A DNA stretch of 31,869 bases from CAZXGD01 sp046350455. Its GTDB lineage: Bacteria > Planctomycetota > Phycisphaerae > Phycisphaerales > SM1A02. The notes under the pieces were generated by a model. That model did not search any database. It saw only the letters and a list, made by a program, of their open reading frames with translations, and was not told the DNA's origin. Position 1 is the stretch's first letter; the number at the start of each line of letters is the position of its first letter. A program made the translations under genes and the position numbers. The stretch spans positions 1-31,869 of the forward strand of contig JAXMAM010000031.1 in NCBI GenBank assembly GCA_046350455.1, written 5' to 3'. Shown piece after piece: positions 7,000 through 15,973 of this stretch.

Positions 7000-9900
7000 A
7001 TGAACGGCCCACGTTGGCCTGCGAGAGGTGTGCAGATGCAACAGAAGATGCGACAGGCTGCGGCCCTTTTTGCCGCCGGAAGCACGTTGTTCACCGCTAT
7101 CCCCGCCGAGGGCGGTGGCCCTGTGGTGGAAGGCGCGCGCGTGCGCCATGGCCGCGCCAAGTTTGAGCGCGACGGCGACACGCTGCGCATCCGGTCTGGC
7201 CGCCTGACGGTCATTGACTACACCCGCTTTGACGTGCCAGTGGGCACGTCCGTGGAGTTCCTGCAGGCCGACGGCAAGAGCCGCATCCTGAACCGCATCA
7301 GCAGCGACGCGCCCAGCATGATCATGGGCTCCATGATGTCCAACGGGCGCGTGTACTTCATCAACCGCGCTGGCGTGATCTTTGGCGCCAGCTCCACGGT
7401 GAACGTGGGCGGCCTGTTTGCCGCCGCGGGCAACATGAGCACGCAGGACTTCATGGCTGGGCGCGACCGCGTGACTGGCATGCAGGGTGCCGTGCGCAAC
7501 GAAGGCACCATCCACGCGCAGAGCGAGGTGGTGCTGGCTGGCCGCACCGTGGTGAACAACGGGCAGATCGAGGCCGGCCAGGGCGGCCTGGTGGCCCTGG
7601 TGTCTGGAGACTCTGTGTCGTTGCGCCGCACTGGCAGCAACGTGAGCGTGCGGGTGAGCGGCGGCGTGCAGGACCTGGGCACCCCGGGCATCCAGAGCAC
7701 GGGCAGCATTTCCACCAAGGGCGGCCGCATTGTGGCCACGGCTGGTGACCTGGCATCGCTGGCTGTTGACATGCAGGGCAGCGTGGTGGCCAAGGCCGTG
7801 GAGATTGACGGCGGCGCCAACGGCGGCGTGCGCCTGGCAGGCACGGTTGACGCCAGCAGCGCCAGCAACGGCGGCACCCAGGGCGGCACGGTCAAGGTGA
7901 CCGGCCGCACGGTTGACCTGGCCAGCACCGCAGAGATTGACGCCAGCGGCAGCCGGCAGGGCGGCACGGTGAACGTGGGCGGCGGCGTGCAGGGCGGCGA
8001 CCCCAACGTGCGCAACGCGCAGACGCTGAACGTGGCGCAGGGCGCCACCGTGAACGCAGACGCCACGCAGGCTGGCGCGGGCGGCACCATCAGCTTCTGG
8101 TCGGAAGGCACCACCACCTACCGTGGCTCTGCCAGCGCGCGCGGCGCAGGCCAGAACGGCGACGGCGGCTTTGTGGAGGTGAGCGGCAAGACGCATCTGG
8201 ACTTTGACGGCGCCAGCACCGTGCAGGGCGCTGGCCTTGGCCGCACCGGCACGCTGCTGCTTGACCCGGGCTTCCTCATCGTGCAGAACGCAGCGGGCGG
8301 CGCAGACACCATCAGCATTGGCCAGCTGAACACGCTGCTTTCAGCCAACAACGTGGTGCTGCAGAACAGCGGTGTTTCGCAGGACAGCGGCATTCAGTGG
8401 AACGCCACCAGCGCCATCAGCGGTCCCAACGCCAACAGCATCACGCTGAACGCCGTGGGCGCTGGCGCCACGGTGGATGTGACCGCTGCGCCCAACTTTG
8501 GCACGTGGACGGGTGACTTCAACCTGAACGCGGCAGCAGGCGGCATCAACATTGGCGCGGCCATCAGCCGGCCCAACGGCGGCAACATCAGCATGACCGC
8601 TGGTGCAGGGCAGTTCATTGCGCTGAACAACGGCACGCTGTCCACGCTTTCTGGCAACATCAGCCTGAACAGCCCCGTGCTGCTGGGCACCAACGTCAGC
8701 GTGAGCGCTGGGTCTGGCAACGTGCTGTTTGGCGGCACAGTGGCTGGCTCTGGCGGCAACCGCAACCTGACGGTGAACTCCACGGGCGCCACCACCTTTG
8801 CTGGCAGCCTGTCCAGCCTGGGCGCGCTCACCACCAACGCGGGCGGCACCGTGAGCTTTGGTGGCGACATCAGCGCATCTGGCAACATCTCGGTGGGAGA
8901 GGCCGCCACCTTTACCGCTGGCGCGCACACCATTGGCAACACGGGTGCGTTCAGCACCATCTTCAACGGAACGGTGGGCGGGCCGGGGTCTTTGACCATC
9001 AACAACGGCACGGGCGCGGTGCAGTTCAAGGACGCTGTGGGCGGCGCACCGCTGGCGGCGCTCACAGTGAACTCTGCGGGCTCGGTGCTCTTTTCGCAGA
9101 CAGTGGATGGCGGCATGCCGCTGGTGGTGAACACCACGGGCACCACCACCTTTAATGGCGCGGTGGGCGCTGGCACAGCGCTCAGCTCAGTGCAGATGCT
9201 GGCCGGCACCGCAGTGGTGAGCGGCGGCAGCGTGACCACCACCGGGTCTCAGACCTGGAACGCGCTGCAGCTGGGGGCCAGCGGCATCTTCAACGCCAGC
9301 TCCATGACGGTGAACGGCGCGCTCACGCGCAGCGGCGCTGGCAACCGCGACCTGACCATCAACTCTCCAGGCGCGGTGCTGCTGGGCGGCACGGTGACCA
9401 ACCTGCGCAACATCACCACGGATGCTGGAGGCACGCTCACGCTGGGCGCCAATGTGACAGCCAGCGGCGCAGTGACGGTGAACGACCAGATGGTGCTGGG
9501 CGCGCCAACGGTGGTCATCAACGCTGGGTCCATGGACCTGCAGGGCGTGACGGGCGCGGGCAACAGCCTGCAGCTGGTGTCGCTGAACACCGTGAACCTG
9601 AACGGCAACCTGACTGGCCTGCAGAACTTCAGCACGGACAGCAACGGCACCACCGTGCTCAACGCAGACCTGAGCGCCTCTGGCACGGTGCTGCTGGCCG
9701 ACGCATTCGTGGCGGGTGGCCTGGGTGCCACGCGCACGGTGACAAGCACGGGCGGCGCCATCAGCTTCAACAAGACAGTGAATGGCCCTGCCTCGCTGGT
9801 GGTCAATGGCAATGCAGCGCCCGTGACGTTCAACGGCGCCATTGGCGGCACCACGGCGCTGGGCGGCCTGAATGTGCAGTCGGTGGGCGACGTGACCTTT

Positions 9901-12900
9901 GTGAACACCATCAACGGGGCCATGGACCTGGTGGTGGACACGGCGGGCACCACCAAGTTCCAGAACACCGTGGGCGCCACCACCGCGCTGAACAGCGTGG
10001 CGGTCTCGGGGCTCATGGACTTCTCTGGCGCCTCGGTGCGCACCACGGGCAGCCAGGACTATGGCAGCGCCACGCTGGGCACCAGCACCACGCTGGCCAG
10101 CACCGGCGGCGGGGACATCCACCTGCACGGCACGCTGGCCAGCCCGCTGGCCAAGGCCCTCACGGTGAACACCGCCGGCAACACCATCTTTGACGGCACC
10201 GTGTCTGGCCTCAGCACGCTGACCACCGACGCTGGCGGCACCAACCAGTTCAACGCCGACGTCAGCACCACCAGCACCATCACGCTGGCTGGCACCAGCA
10301 TCTTCAACGGCGCTGGCCGGATCATGGCGTCCAATGCGGGCGCCATCAACTTCAACGGCCCCGTGCAGCTGAACACCGGCCTCACGGTGAACACGCCTGG
10401 CACCACCAAGTTTGCATCGTCGGTGACCAGCCCGGGCGCCAACACGTGGCTCACCGTGTCTGGCCCAGTCAACTTCAGCGGCGCCAGCGTGACCACCACC
10501 GGCGACCAGTCCTACGGCGCGGCCACGCTGGGCTCAGACGTCACGCTGGCCGCCACCAACGGCGGCAACATCAGCTTCGTGAGCACGCTGAATGGCACCA
10601 AGAACCTGGTGATCAACACCGCGGGCACCACCACGTTTGGCGGCGCGGTGGGCAACGTGAACCGCCTGCAGAGCCTGCTGGTGAGCGGCCCAACCGTCAT
10701 CAACGGCGGCAGCGTTCGCACCAACCTCAACCAGGACTACGGCAACCTCACGCTGGGCGCCAACACCACGCTGACTGCCAACACCAACGGCAACATCTCC
10801 TTCAACGGAACGGTGGGCTCCACAGCTGGCCAGAACCTGGTGGTGAACACGGGTGGCATCACTGGCTTCTTTGGCGCAGTAAACGGCATCGGCTCGCTGA
10901 CCACGGATGCTGCGGGCTCCAACACCGTGGCCGGGGACATCACCGCCAACCTGGCAGTGCTGCTGAATGGGCCCACCAACCTGTCTGGCGCAGCGCGCAC
11001 CATTGCGTCCAACACCAGCACGGTCACCTTTGGCGGCACGCTGAACGGCGCCACAGACCTCACGGTGACGGCCGCTGGCAACACGGTGTTCAACGGCACC
11101 GTGGGCAACAGCACGGCGCTCAGCTCGCTCACGGTCACTGGCAACACCTTCATGAACACCGGCACGGTGCGCACAACGGGCAGCCAGCTGTACGGTGGCT
11201 CGTTTGGCCTGGGCACCAACACGGTGCTCACTTCGCTGGCCGGTGGCAACATCCAGTTCAACAGCAACGTGGACGGTGCGCGCACTCTGACCACCAGCAC
11301 CACAGGCGCTGGGGCCAGCATCTTCAATGGCCAGGTGGGCGGGCTTGGGCCGCTTGCCGCGCTCACAGTGAACGGCGCTGCGCAGCTGAACGGCGTGGTC
11401 TTCCGCACCAGCGGCGCGCAGACGTACAACGGCGCCACCACGCTGGGCAACACCACCAACATCCAGACGCCAGGCGGCGCGGTCACCTTTAACGGCACGG
11501 TGGACGGCGCCAGCGCGCTCAGCGTGAGCACCACCGGCACCACGGCCTTCAACGGGCTGGTGGGCGGGCAGAACGCGCTGGCCAGCATCCTGGTGTTTGG
11601 CAACACCACCTTCAGCGGTGGCGGGGCCACCACCATCGGCAGCCAGTACTACGGGCCTACCACCATCGTGGGCGACACCACGCTCACCAGCACGGGCGGC
11701 GGCAGCATGTTCTTCTTCAGCACCATCAACGGTGCCTCGGCGCTGAACATCAGCAGCACGGGCACCACCACATTGACGGGTGCAGTGGGTGGAATCAACG
11801 CGCTCACGCAGTTTGTGGTGGGCGGGCCGGTGAACATCAACGGCGGCAGCGTGACCACCACGGGTGATCAGCTGTACGGCAACGCCGTGCTTGGCGGGAC
11901 CACCACGCTTACCAGCACGGCAGGCGGCGACGTGACCATGGCTGGCACTGTGAACGGGCTGGACGTGAACGCGCTGACCGTGAACACCGCTGGCCAGACT
12001 GCCTTCCAGGGCAACGTGAGCAACGTCACCAGCCTGACCACCGACAACGCTGGCACCAACCAGATTGACGCAGACCTGACTCTGAGCAACAGCATCCTGC
12101 TGGGTGGCAACACCCTGCTGGGCGCTGGCACGCACAGCATGACCACCACCACCGGCGGCATCACCTTTGATGGCATGCTGGATGGTCCGGGCGGCCTGGA
12201 CCTGAATCCGGGCACCGTGGCCACCTTCAACGGCGCAGTGGGCAGCAGCACGCCGCTGGCTTCGCTCATGCTGAATGGGCCAGCCGTGGTCAACGGCGGC
12301 CAAATGCACGTGGCCGGTGACCTGACGTTCAACGACGTGGCCACGTTCAACGCCAATACCGCCGTCACCGCGGGTGGCACGCTCAGCCTGAACGCAAACG
12401 CGCTGGCAGGGGCCTTTGACCTTTCGCTGGCTGGCGGGCAGCTGGCGTTTGCAGACAACATCATGGTGCAGGGCAACAACCTCACCCTGACTGGCACTGC
12501 CAACGCAGCGGGTGCGCTGGACCTGGATGCAACCGGCCAGCTGGGCATCTATGGCAGCCTGTACACCGCGGGCGCGCTCAACATGCACACGCCCACGCTG
12601 CTGGTCCTGAGCGGCGCCATTGACTCGCTGGGCGACCTGTTCTTCAACAGCGCCATCCGGGTGGAGGGCGACAGCCAGATCACCAGCCGCGATGGTGGCA
12701 ACGTGACCTTTGCCAGCACCATCAATGGCACCAACTTTGAGGCAGACTCGCTGTATGTGCGTTGCTCTGGCCTGACGGCCTTCAACGCAGACGTGGGCAA
12801 CACCATGCGCATGTGGAAGCTGGAGACAGACCGCCCTGGCACGGTGCAGGTGGCGCCCAGCGCCAACGCGGTCATCGTGATCTACGGCGAGCTGGACCGC

Positions 12901-13095
12901 GGCCCAGACACGGGCGGTGGCGTGGCGTTGGCGCAGGCGTATTCCAGCATGTGGGAGGCCACCGCAGCGCTGCTGCGCGACGGCCGCCGCGCAGCCATGG
13001 TGGACTACAACCGCGCGCTGACCGACATCCTCTCAGACGACCTGCTGGAAGAACTGCGTTCGCCCGGCATCGCGAGGGCGGATTTGCATTTCTAG
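7000..13095 (+). CDS. TpsA exoprotein: filamentous haemagglutinin-like secreted adhesin
   Basis: A 2031-residue exported beta-helix protein, the substrate of the TpsB gene just upstream. It has a signal peptide, then a TPS (haemagglutination-activity) domain at about residues 40-160 with FINRAGVIFGASSTVNVGGL; N-R-A-G at 122-125 replaces the classic NPNG/NPNL motif but the VGGLFA part is kept. From ~residue 590 to ~1780 the chain is made of Gly/Thr/Asn-rich repeats, described in the repeat entry. The last ~90 residues are non-repetitive and charged and include DYNRALTDILSDDLLEEL; no LPXTG, PEP-CTERM or autotransporter barrel is visible, so release or tethering by TpsB is likely. Start: ATG 7000 follows CAGGTG; ATG 7036 follows GAGAGGTG and gives a more typical signal peptide. 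Function as adhesin is inferred from the family. Confidence 0.85.
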   Translation: MNGPRWPARGVQMQQKMRQAAALFAAGSTLFTAIPAEGGGPVVEGARVRHGRAKFERDGDTLRIRSGRLTVIDYTRFDVPVGTSVEFLQADGKSRILNRISSDAPSMIMGSMMSNGRVYFINRAGVIFGASSTVNVGGLFAAAGNMSTQDFMAGRDRVTGMQGAVRNEGTIHAQSEVVLAGRTVVNNGQIEAGQGGLVALVSGDSVSLRRTGSNVSVRVSGGVQDLGTPGIQSTGSISTKGGRIVATAGDLASLAVDMQGSVVAKAVEIDGGANGGVRLAGTVDASSASNGGTQGGTVKVTGRTVDLASTAEIDASGSRQGGTVNVGGGVQGGDPNVRNAQTLNVAQGATVNADATQAGAGGTISFWSEGTTTYRGSASARGAGQNGDGGFVEVSGKTHLDFDGASTVQGAGLGRTGTLLLDPGFLIVQNAAGGADTISIGQLNTLLSANNVVLQNSGVSQDSGIQWNATSAISGPNANSITLNAVGAGATVDVTAAPNFGTWTGDFNLNAAAGGINIGAAISRPNGGNISMTAGAGQFIALNNGTLSTLSGNISLNSPVLLGTNVSVSAGSGNVLFGGTVAGSGGNRNLTVNSTGATTFAGSLSSLGALTTNAGGTVSFGGDISASGNISVGEAATFTAGAHTIGNTGAFSTIFNGTVGGPGSLTINNGTGAVQFKDAVGGAPLAALTVNSAGSVLFSQTVDGGMPLVVNTTGTTTFNGAVGAGTALSSVQMLAGTAVVSGGSVTTTGSQTWNALQLGASGIFNASSMTVNGALTRSGAGNRDLTINSPGAVLLGGTVTNLRNITTDAGGTLTLGANVTASGAVTVNDQMVLGAPTVVINAGSMDLQGVTGAGNSLQLVSLNTVNLNGNLTGLQNFSTDSNGTTVLNADLSASGTVLLADAFVAGGLGATRTVTSTGGAISFNKTVNGPASLVVNGNAAPVTFNGAIGGTTALGGLNVQSVGDVTFVNTINGAMDLVVDTAGTTKFQNTVGATTALNSVAVSGLMDFSGASVRTTGSQDYGSATLGTSTTLASTGGGDIHLHGTLASPLAKALTVNTAGNTIFDGTVSGLSTLTTDAGGTNQFNADVSTTSTITLAGTSIFNGAGRIMASNAGAINFNGPVQLNTGLTVNTPGTTKFASSVTSPGANTWLTVSGPVNFSGASVTTTGDQSYGAATLGSDVTLAATNGGNISFVSTLNGTKNLVINTAGTTTFGGAVGNVNRLQSLLVSGPTVINGGSVRTNLNQDYGNLTLGANTTLTANTNGNISFNGTVGSTAGQNLVVNTGGITGFFGAVNGIGSLTTDAAGSNTVAGDITANLAVLLNGPTNLSGAARTIASNTSTVTFGGTLNGATDLTVTAAGNTVFNGTVGNSTALSSLTVTGNTFMNTGTVRTTGSQLYGGSFGLGTNTVLTSLAGGNIQFNSNVDGARTLTTSTTGAGASIFNGQVGGLGPLAALTVNGAAQLNGVVFRTSGAQTYNGATTLGNTTNIQTPGGAVTFNGTVDGASALSVSTTGTTAFNGLVGGQNALASILVFGNTTFSGGGATTIGSQYYGPTTIVGDTTLTSTGGGSMFFFSTINGASALNISSTGTTTLTGAVGGINALTQFVVGGPVNINGGSVTTTGDQLYGNAVLGGTTTLTSTAGGDVTMAGTVNGLDVNALTVNTAGQTAFQGNVSNVTSLTTDNAGTNQIDADLTLSNSILLGGNTLLGAGTHSMTTTTGGITFDGMLDGPGGLDLNPGTVATFNGAVGSSTPLASLMLNGPAVVNGGQMHVAGDLTFNDVATFNANTAVTAGGTLSLNANALAGAFDLSLAGGQLAFADNIMVQGNNLTLTGTANAAGALDLDATGQLGIYGSLYTAGALNMHTPTLLVLSGAIDSLGDLFFNSAIRVEGDSQITSRDGGNVTFASTINGTNFEADSLYVRCSGLTAFNADVGNTMRMWKLETDRPGTVQVAPSANAVIVIYGELDRGPDTGGGVALAQAYSSMWEATAALLRDGRRAAMVDYNRALTDILSDDLLEELRSPGIARADLHF
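8760..12330 (+). repeat. Alternating ~225-bp beta-helix coding repeats in the TpsA gene
   Basis: Two unit types recur. Type A carries S-V-x-T-T-G-S-Q-x-Y-G-x-x-T-L-G and begins near 9229, 10033, 10486, 10711, 11164, 11398, 11623 and 11848. Type B carries L-T-T-D-A-G-G-T-N-x-x-x-A-D-x-S and appears six times. Distances between neighbouring A units are about 225 bp (75 residues) or about 453 bp (two units, when a B unit intervenes), and a degenerate A-like unit lies another 453 bp on, near 12301. Some stretches, such as GGCGGCAGCGTGACCACCAC, recur almost unchanged. Confidence 0.75.
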
Positions 13096-13372
13096 AGGGT
13101 GGCAGATAGAGGCGGGTGCATTGCTACTCGGCTGGGACAATCCGTGAGGCGCGCACCGCAATGGAATGGCCTTCGCTTCGCACCAATCGCCCAAGCAAAG
13201 CCTTGATGTCTATCGGGCCTGACTAGCGAGCGAACGGTCGTCTGTTGGCAAACGAGGCATCGCTGCCGGGAACATCCGAATCTCTTGCCGGTGTCGAGCA
13301 CTGAGAGGGGCTTCAAGTTGCGGGATGTCTACGGCTTCACGGTCTAGCATTCCGATTGAGCGATCATTGAAC

Positions 13373-13894
13373 ATGGCAAGCTCACCCAACACCAAGCGGG
13401 CGGAAGTCATGAAGCTTCTCGAAGACGCCGGCTACATCGTTGAGGATGCGGCTTCGCGGGGGGACCGCGATTTCAAGCTTTGTGCTGTTTCGCGCGAACC
13501 TCTGAAGCCCAGAACTCTCTACGACACCGGGCGCCGCGTTGGGCGTATGAAGGAGCAAAGAGAGCTGAGGGGTGCGAGAATTGAAGTGATTGGTGCCGCA
13601 TCGCGCCCAGAACTACTGTGGAGGGTGCGCCTGCAACCGTCACTCGTCTTGGGGTCGGCCCTCATCGGGGTCGTAGTGCTAGCCCTAGCGACCTGGGGCA
13701 TCGTTGAGGTGGGCCGCACGTGGAGAAGCGTGTCCGACGGCAGTGGGAATTGGTTCGACTTTCGGCCTGGATTGTGCGCGGCGCTTCCGGCTTTGTTGGG
13801 GGTGGCGGTGCTTGCCAGCTGGCTGAACGGAACTGCGCGCGAGATCAGTCAGATGCGCAGGACCATTGAGCAACTGAAAGTCAGGGTGAAGTAG
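13373..13894 (+). CDS. Hypothetical membrane protein with two TM segments
   Basis: Not recognised. From the ATG at 13373 it has 173 residues: a charged soluble N-terminal part (MASSPNTKRAEVMKLLEDAG onward, ~90 residues), a first hydrophobic segment (SLVLGSALIGVVVLALATWG), a short extracytoplasmic loop, a second hydrophobic segment (LCAALPALLGVAVLASWL) and a C-terminal amphipathic helix (REISQMRRTIEQLKVRVK). The in-frame ATG at 13325 would add 16 residues; neither start has a clear Shine-Dalgarno. It lies alone after the TpsA gene, with 277 bases of sequence before it that hold nothing I can support. The layout resembles the broken gene at 14115. Confidence 0.55.
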   Translation: MASSPNTKRAEVMKLLEDAGYIVEDAASRGDRDFKLCAVSREPLKPRTLYDTGRRVGRMKEQRELRGARIEVIGAASRPELLWRVRLQPSLVLGSALIGVVVLALATWGIVEVGRTWRSVSDGSGNWFDFRPGLCAALPALLGVAVLASWLNGTAREISQMRRTIEQLKVRVK

Positions 13895-14114
13895 AGCAAG
13901 CGCCGGTTTCATTCGCGGAGCGGTCGCGGTTTCTTGGCGGCGCAGCTCTCTGTTACAGTTTCAGGGTGCGGCCTTCACGCCAAAGCTGGGGCGAGATCGT
14001 GAGTGCAGTGATCCCAATGGCTCGGAAGGCAAAGCGGACGGATTTTGGGGCGATGCGACGGATGAGGAGTTTGGATTGCGATTCAGCTGGCGCTTTGATT
14101 TCTGAGGGACGCGC

Positions 14115-14577
14115 ATGACACCACTCTCTCTGCAGGCATCCGACTGGTCGTCTACTGAATTGCACCACTGGTTCGTCCAGCGGGGCCTCAATCTTGATGG
14201 AGATGAGCTGGCTCAGAATGGAACTGCTTCCGTGGTGCTCCCGCGCGGGCTTTGGCCCAAGGCGCTCGTGCCAGTGCAGTCAAAGCGAATTGGCGACAGC
14301 AGGGTGCTGCGTGCCACAGCCACCGAGTACCGCCAGCTGTACGCGTACTTCATTGAGGTCACCCTCGAACGCGACGCGTGGCAGGTCTCGCTCAAGAGAG
14401 ACCCGTGGTGGATACGGACAATGCTGGGTTGGGGGGCAGGAGGCACCATTGTCCTGTCCGGGCCGTTGGTGGCTGCTTTGTATGCGTCAGGTCCAGTTCC
14501 AAGGTGGCTTGAGCCATGGTGGCGGATGACATTGCTTGAGTTCGCCCTCGCGGGGCTTGACAGGGGTGCGCTGAACA
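14115..14577 (+). pseudogene. Membrane-protein gene truncated by an IS3-family insertion (5' part)
   Basis: The frame encodes a soluble N-terminus of ~95 residues, a hydrophobic segment (GAGGTIVLSGPLVAALYA) and the start of a second (WRMTLLEFALAGLDRG), then runs into the left end of the insertion sequence at 14578. Beyond that it only reads IS sequence (as far as 14699). The probable 3' remainder lies past the IS at 15848-15973. Architecture (soluble N-terminus, two TM segments, charged tail) resembles the gene at 13373. No function can be given. Confidence 0.5.
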
Positions 14578-14596
14578 GGTCCACCCCTTATGAGAG
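14578..14596 (+). repeat. IS left inverted repeat
   Basis: GGTCCACCCCTTATGAGAG. Its reverse complement at 15828-15846 differs at one position (T/G after the C4 run). Confidence 0.85.
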
Positions 14597-14631
14597 ACTT
14601 TGCCGGCCCGAAGGGCCGGAAGGAGTCTTTC

Positions 14632-14922
14632 ATGAAGGATCCAGGCAGAAGGAAGCGCCACCGCCCCGAGGAGGTGGTGGCCAAGCTCAGGCAGGCTGAC
14701 GAGGCGCTTGCGGCGGGGAAGCCGATCGCCGAGGTGGCCCGCTCTCTTGGGGTGTCGGCGGTGACGCTGCACCGCTGGCGGGCCGAGTACGGCGCGGTGG
14801 ACCGGGACGCGGTGAGGCGGCTGAAGGACCTGGAGAAGGAGAACGCCAGGCTGAAGCGGCTGGTGGCCGACCAGCAGCTGGACATCCAGATCCTGAAGGA
14901 GATCGCCAAGGGGGAGTTCTGA
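14632..14922 (+). CDS. IS3-family transposase OrfA
   Basis: 96 residues from the ATG at 14632, which follows AAGGAG at a good distance; a longer frame from 14590 would start in the inverted repeat. It has a helix-turn-helix (IAEVARSLGVSAVTLHRW) that binds the IS ends, and a C-terminal leucine-zipper helix (DLEKENARLKRLVADQQLDI) for multimerisation. OrfA alone usually represses or directs transposition; the fused OrfAB, made by -1 frameshifting, is the transposase. The frameshift signal is visible just before the stop. Confidence 0.88.
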   Translation: MKDPGRRKRHRPEEVVAKLRQADEALAAGKPIAEVARSLGVSAVTLHRWRAEYGAVDRDAVRRLKDLEKENARLKRLVADQQLDIQILKEIAKGEF

Positions 14923-14944
14923 GCCCGGCGCGGCGGCGCCGGGC
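14910..14944 (+). promoter_or_regulatory. Probable programmed -1 frameshift signal between OrfA and OrfB
   Basis: A run of five G (14910-14914), an 8-base spacer and a perfect 9-bp hairpin GCCCGGCGC / GCGCCGGGC with a GGCG loop (14923-14944) straddle the OrfA stop. The OrfB frame is open through this region in -1. Slippery tract plus downstream stem is the usual IS3 arrangement, although the heptamer is not the canonical A-type. Confidence 0.65.
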
Positions 14945-14954
14945 GATCGAGCAC

Positions 14955-15851
14955 GTGACGATGGCGATGGACGTCTCCGAGCGGCGCGTCTGCCGCGTGG
15001 CGGGCCAGCACCGGAGCACGCAGCGCCGCACGGCGCCGCCGAACCCGTACCGGGACAGGCTGGTCACCAGGATGCGCGAGCTGGCCGTGGGCAACCCACG
15101 CCGCGGCCGCCGCTACGTGATGGACCTGCTGCATAGGGAGCGCTGGTCGGTCGGCGCGCGGCTGATGAAGCGGCTGTGGCGCCAGGAGGGCCTGCTGGTG
15201 CCGCAGAGGCGCGTGAAGCGCAGGCGGATCGGCATGGGCGAGAACGGGATCGTGCGCCGAAGGGCGACGCGCAAGGACGAGGTGTGGGGCATGGACTTCG
15301 TGCAGGACCGGACCGCGGACGGCCGCCCCTTCCGCATGCTGGTGGTGCTGGACGAGCACACGCGGGAGTGCCTGGCGATCGAGGTGCACCGGCACCTGCG
15401 GGGCGAGGACATCGTGGCGGTGCTGGACGAGCTGACTGCGATCCGGGGAGCACCGGCGCACATCCGTGCCGACAACGGTCCGGAGATGATCTCGAAGGCC
15501 GTGAAGGCCTGGTGCGAGGAGAGCGGCACGGGTGCGCTCTACATCGACCCGGGGTCGCCGTGGCAGAACGGGATCGTGGAGAGCTTCAACGGCCGGCTGC
15601 GCGACGAGCTGCTGTCGTCTGAGATCTTCGACACGCTGGCGGAGGCACGGTACCTGATCGACCGGTGGCGGCTCCACTACAACCACCGCCGGATCCAGCG
15701 GGCGCTCGGGAAGATGACCCCGGCGGCCTTCGCCGTGGCGAGCCCGGCGCTGCCTCCGCTCCGGCTCGCTGCGCTCGCCTGCGCTGCGGCGGCGCCGGGC
15801 GTGGACGGGGCTGCTACGATGCACCAACTCTCATACGGGGTGGACCGATGA
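14955..15851 (+). CDS. IS3-family transposase OrfB (DDE integrase)
   Basis: Catalytic part of the transposase. The GTG at 14955 gives 298 residues, but family-like sequence (L-S-P-A-R-R-R-R-A-I-E-H) reaches back to 14919 in the same frame, so the real product is probably the OrfA-OrfB fusion made by -1 frameshifting. It has an HTH_21-like N-terminal region (~residues 25-85) and an RNase H-fold core with the triad Asp in WGMDFVQD, Asp in IRADNGPE and Glu in NGIVESFNGRLRDE. The stop codon falls a few bases beyond the right inverted repeat, so the last residues are encoded by the IS end. It appears intact. Confidence 0.9.
   Translation: MTMAMDVSERRVCRVAGQHRSTQRRTAPPNPYRDRLVTRMRELAVGNPRRGRRYVMDLLHRERWSVGARLMKRLWRQEGLLVPQRRVKRRRIGMGENGIVRRRATRKDEVWGMDFVQDRTADGRPFRMLVVLDEHTRECLAIEVHRHLRGEDIVAVLDELTAIRGAPAHIRADNGPEMISKAVKAWCEESGTGALYIDPGSPWQNGIVESFNGRLRDELLSSEIFDTLAEARYLIDRWRLHYNHRRIQRALGKMTPAAFAVASPALPPLRLAALACAAAAPGVDGAATMHQLSYGVDR
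15828..15846 (-). repeat. IS right inverted repeat
   Basis: Read on the minus strand: GGTCCACCCCGTATGAGAG, 18 of 19 identical to the left end. Confidence 0.85.
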
Positions 15852-15973
15852 GAGCGACCCCGTCACTGTGGCTGCGTGATGGACTCAATGCGCGGCGAGC
15901 GTACGAAGCGGTGCTTCGGGAGCTGGAGACTGCGAGTGAAGCTGGCCACCGGCCGCCATCCGTCAGCGAGTGA
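15848..15973 (+). pseudogene. Probable 3' remainder of the IS-split membrane-protein gene
   Basis: A 41-codon frame directly after the IS encodes a charged, helical sequence (LWLRDGLNARRAYEAVLREL) and stops at 15973. It resembles the C-terminal tail expected after the second TM segment of the gene cut at 14577. Simple removal of the IS does not restore one frame (two bases off), so an indel or loss of a target duplication must be assumed. It could instead be chance sequence. Confidence 0.35.

Larger units (their letters stand above)
14578..15846 (+). mobile_element. IS3-family insertion sequence (first copy, 1269 bp)
   Basis: Bounded by 19-bp inverted repeats that match at 18 of 19 positions. 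It contains the two overlapping reading frames typical of the family: OrfA (HTH plus leucine zipper) and OrfB (DDE transposase) in the -1 frame. The OrfA/OrfB style resembles the IS407-like branch. No target-site duplication is visible (ACA before, GAT after), so the flanks have changed since insertion or the copy moved by recombination. The reading frames look intact. Confidence 0.85.

Noticed and set aside
5271..7214. Minus-strand open frame of 647 codons opposite TpsB
   Set aside because: Shadow of the TpsB codon pattern; composition is His/Gln/Arg-rich without motifs.
6955..12588. Long minus-strand open frames opposite the TpsA gene (for example 10534-12588 and 6955-8196)
   Set aside because: They mirror GC-rich repeats on the coding strand, have His/Ala/Val-rich or Pro/Thr-rich composition and no domain signature.
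14487..15827. Minus-strand open frame across the first IS
   Set aside because: Antisense to the OrfA and OrfB transposase genes, whose motifs are unmistakable.
14572..15851. Target-site duplication around the first IS
   Set aside because: Flanking 3-5 bases on the two sides do not match in any register tried.
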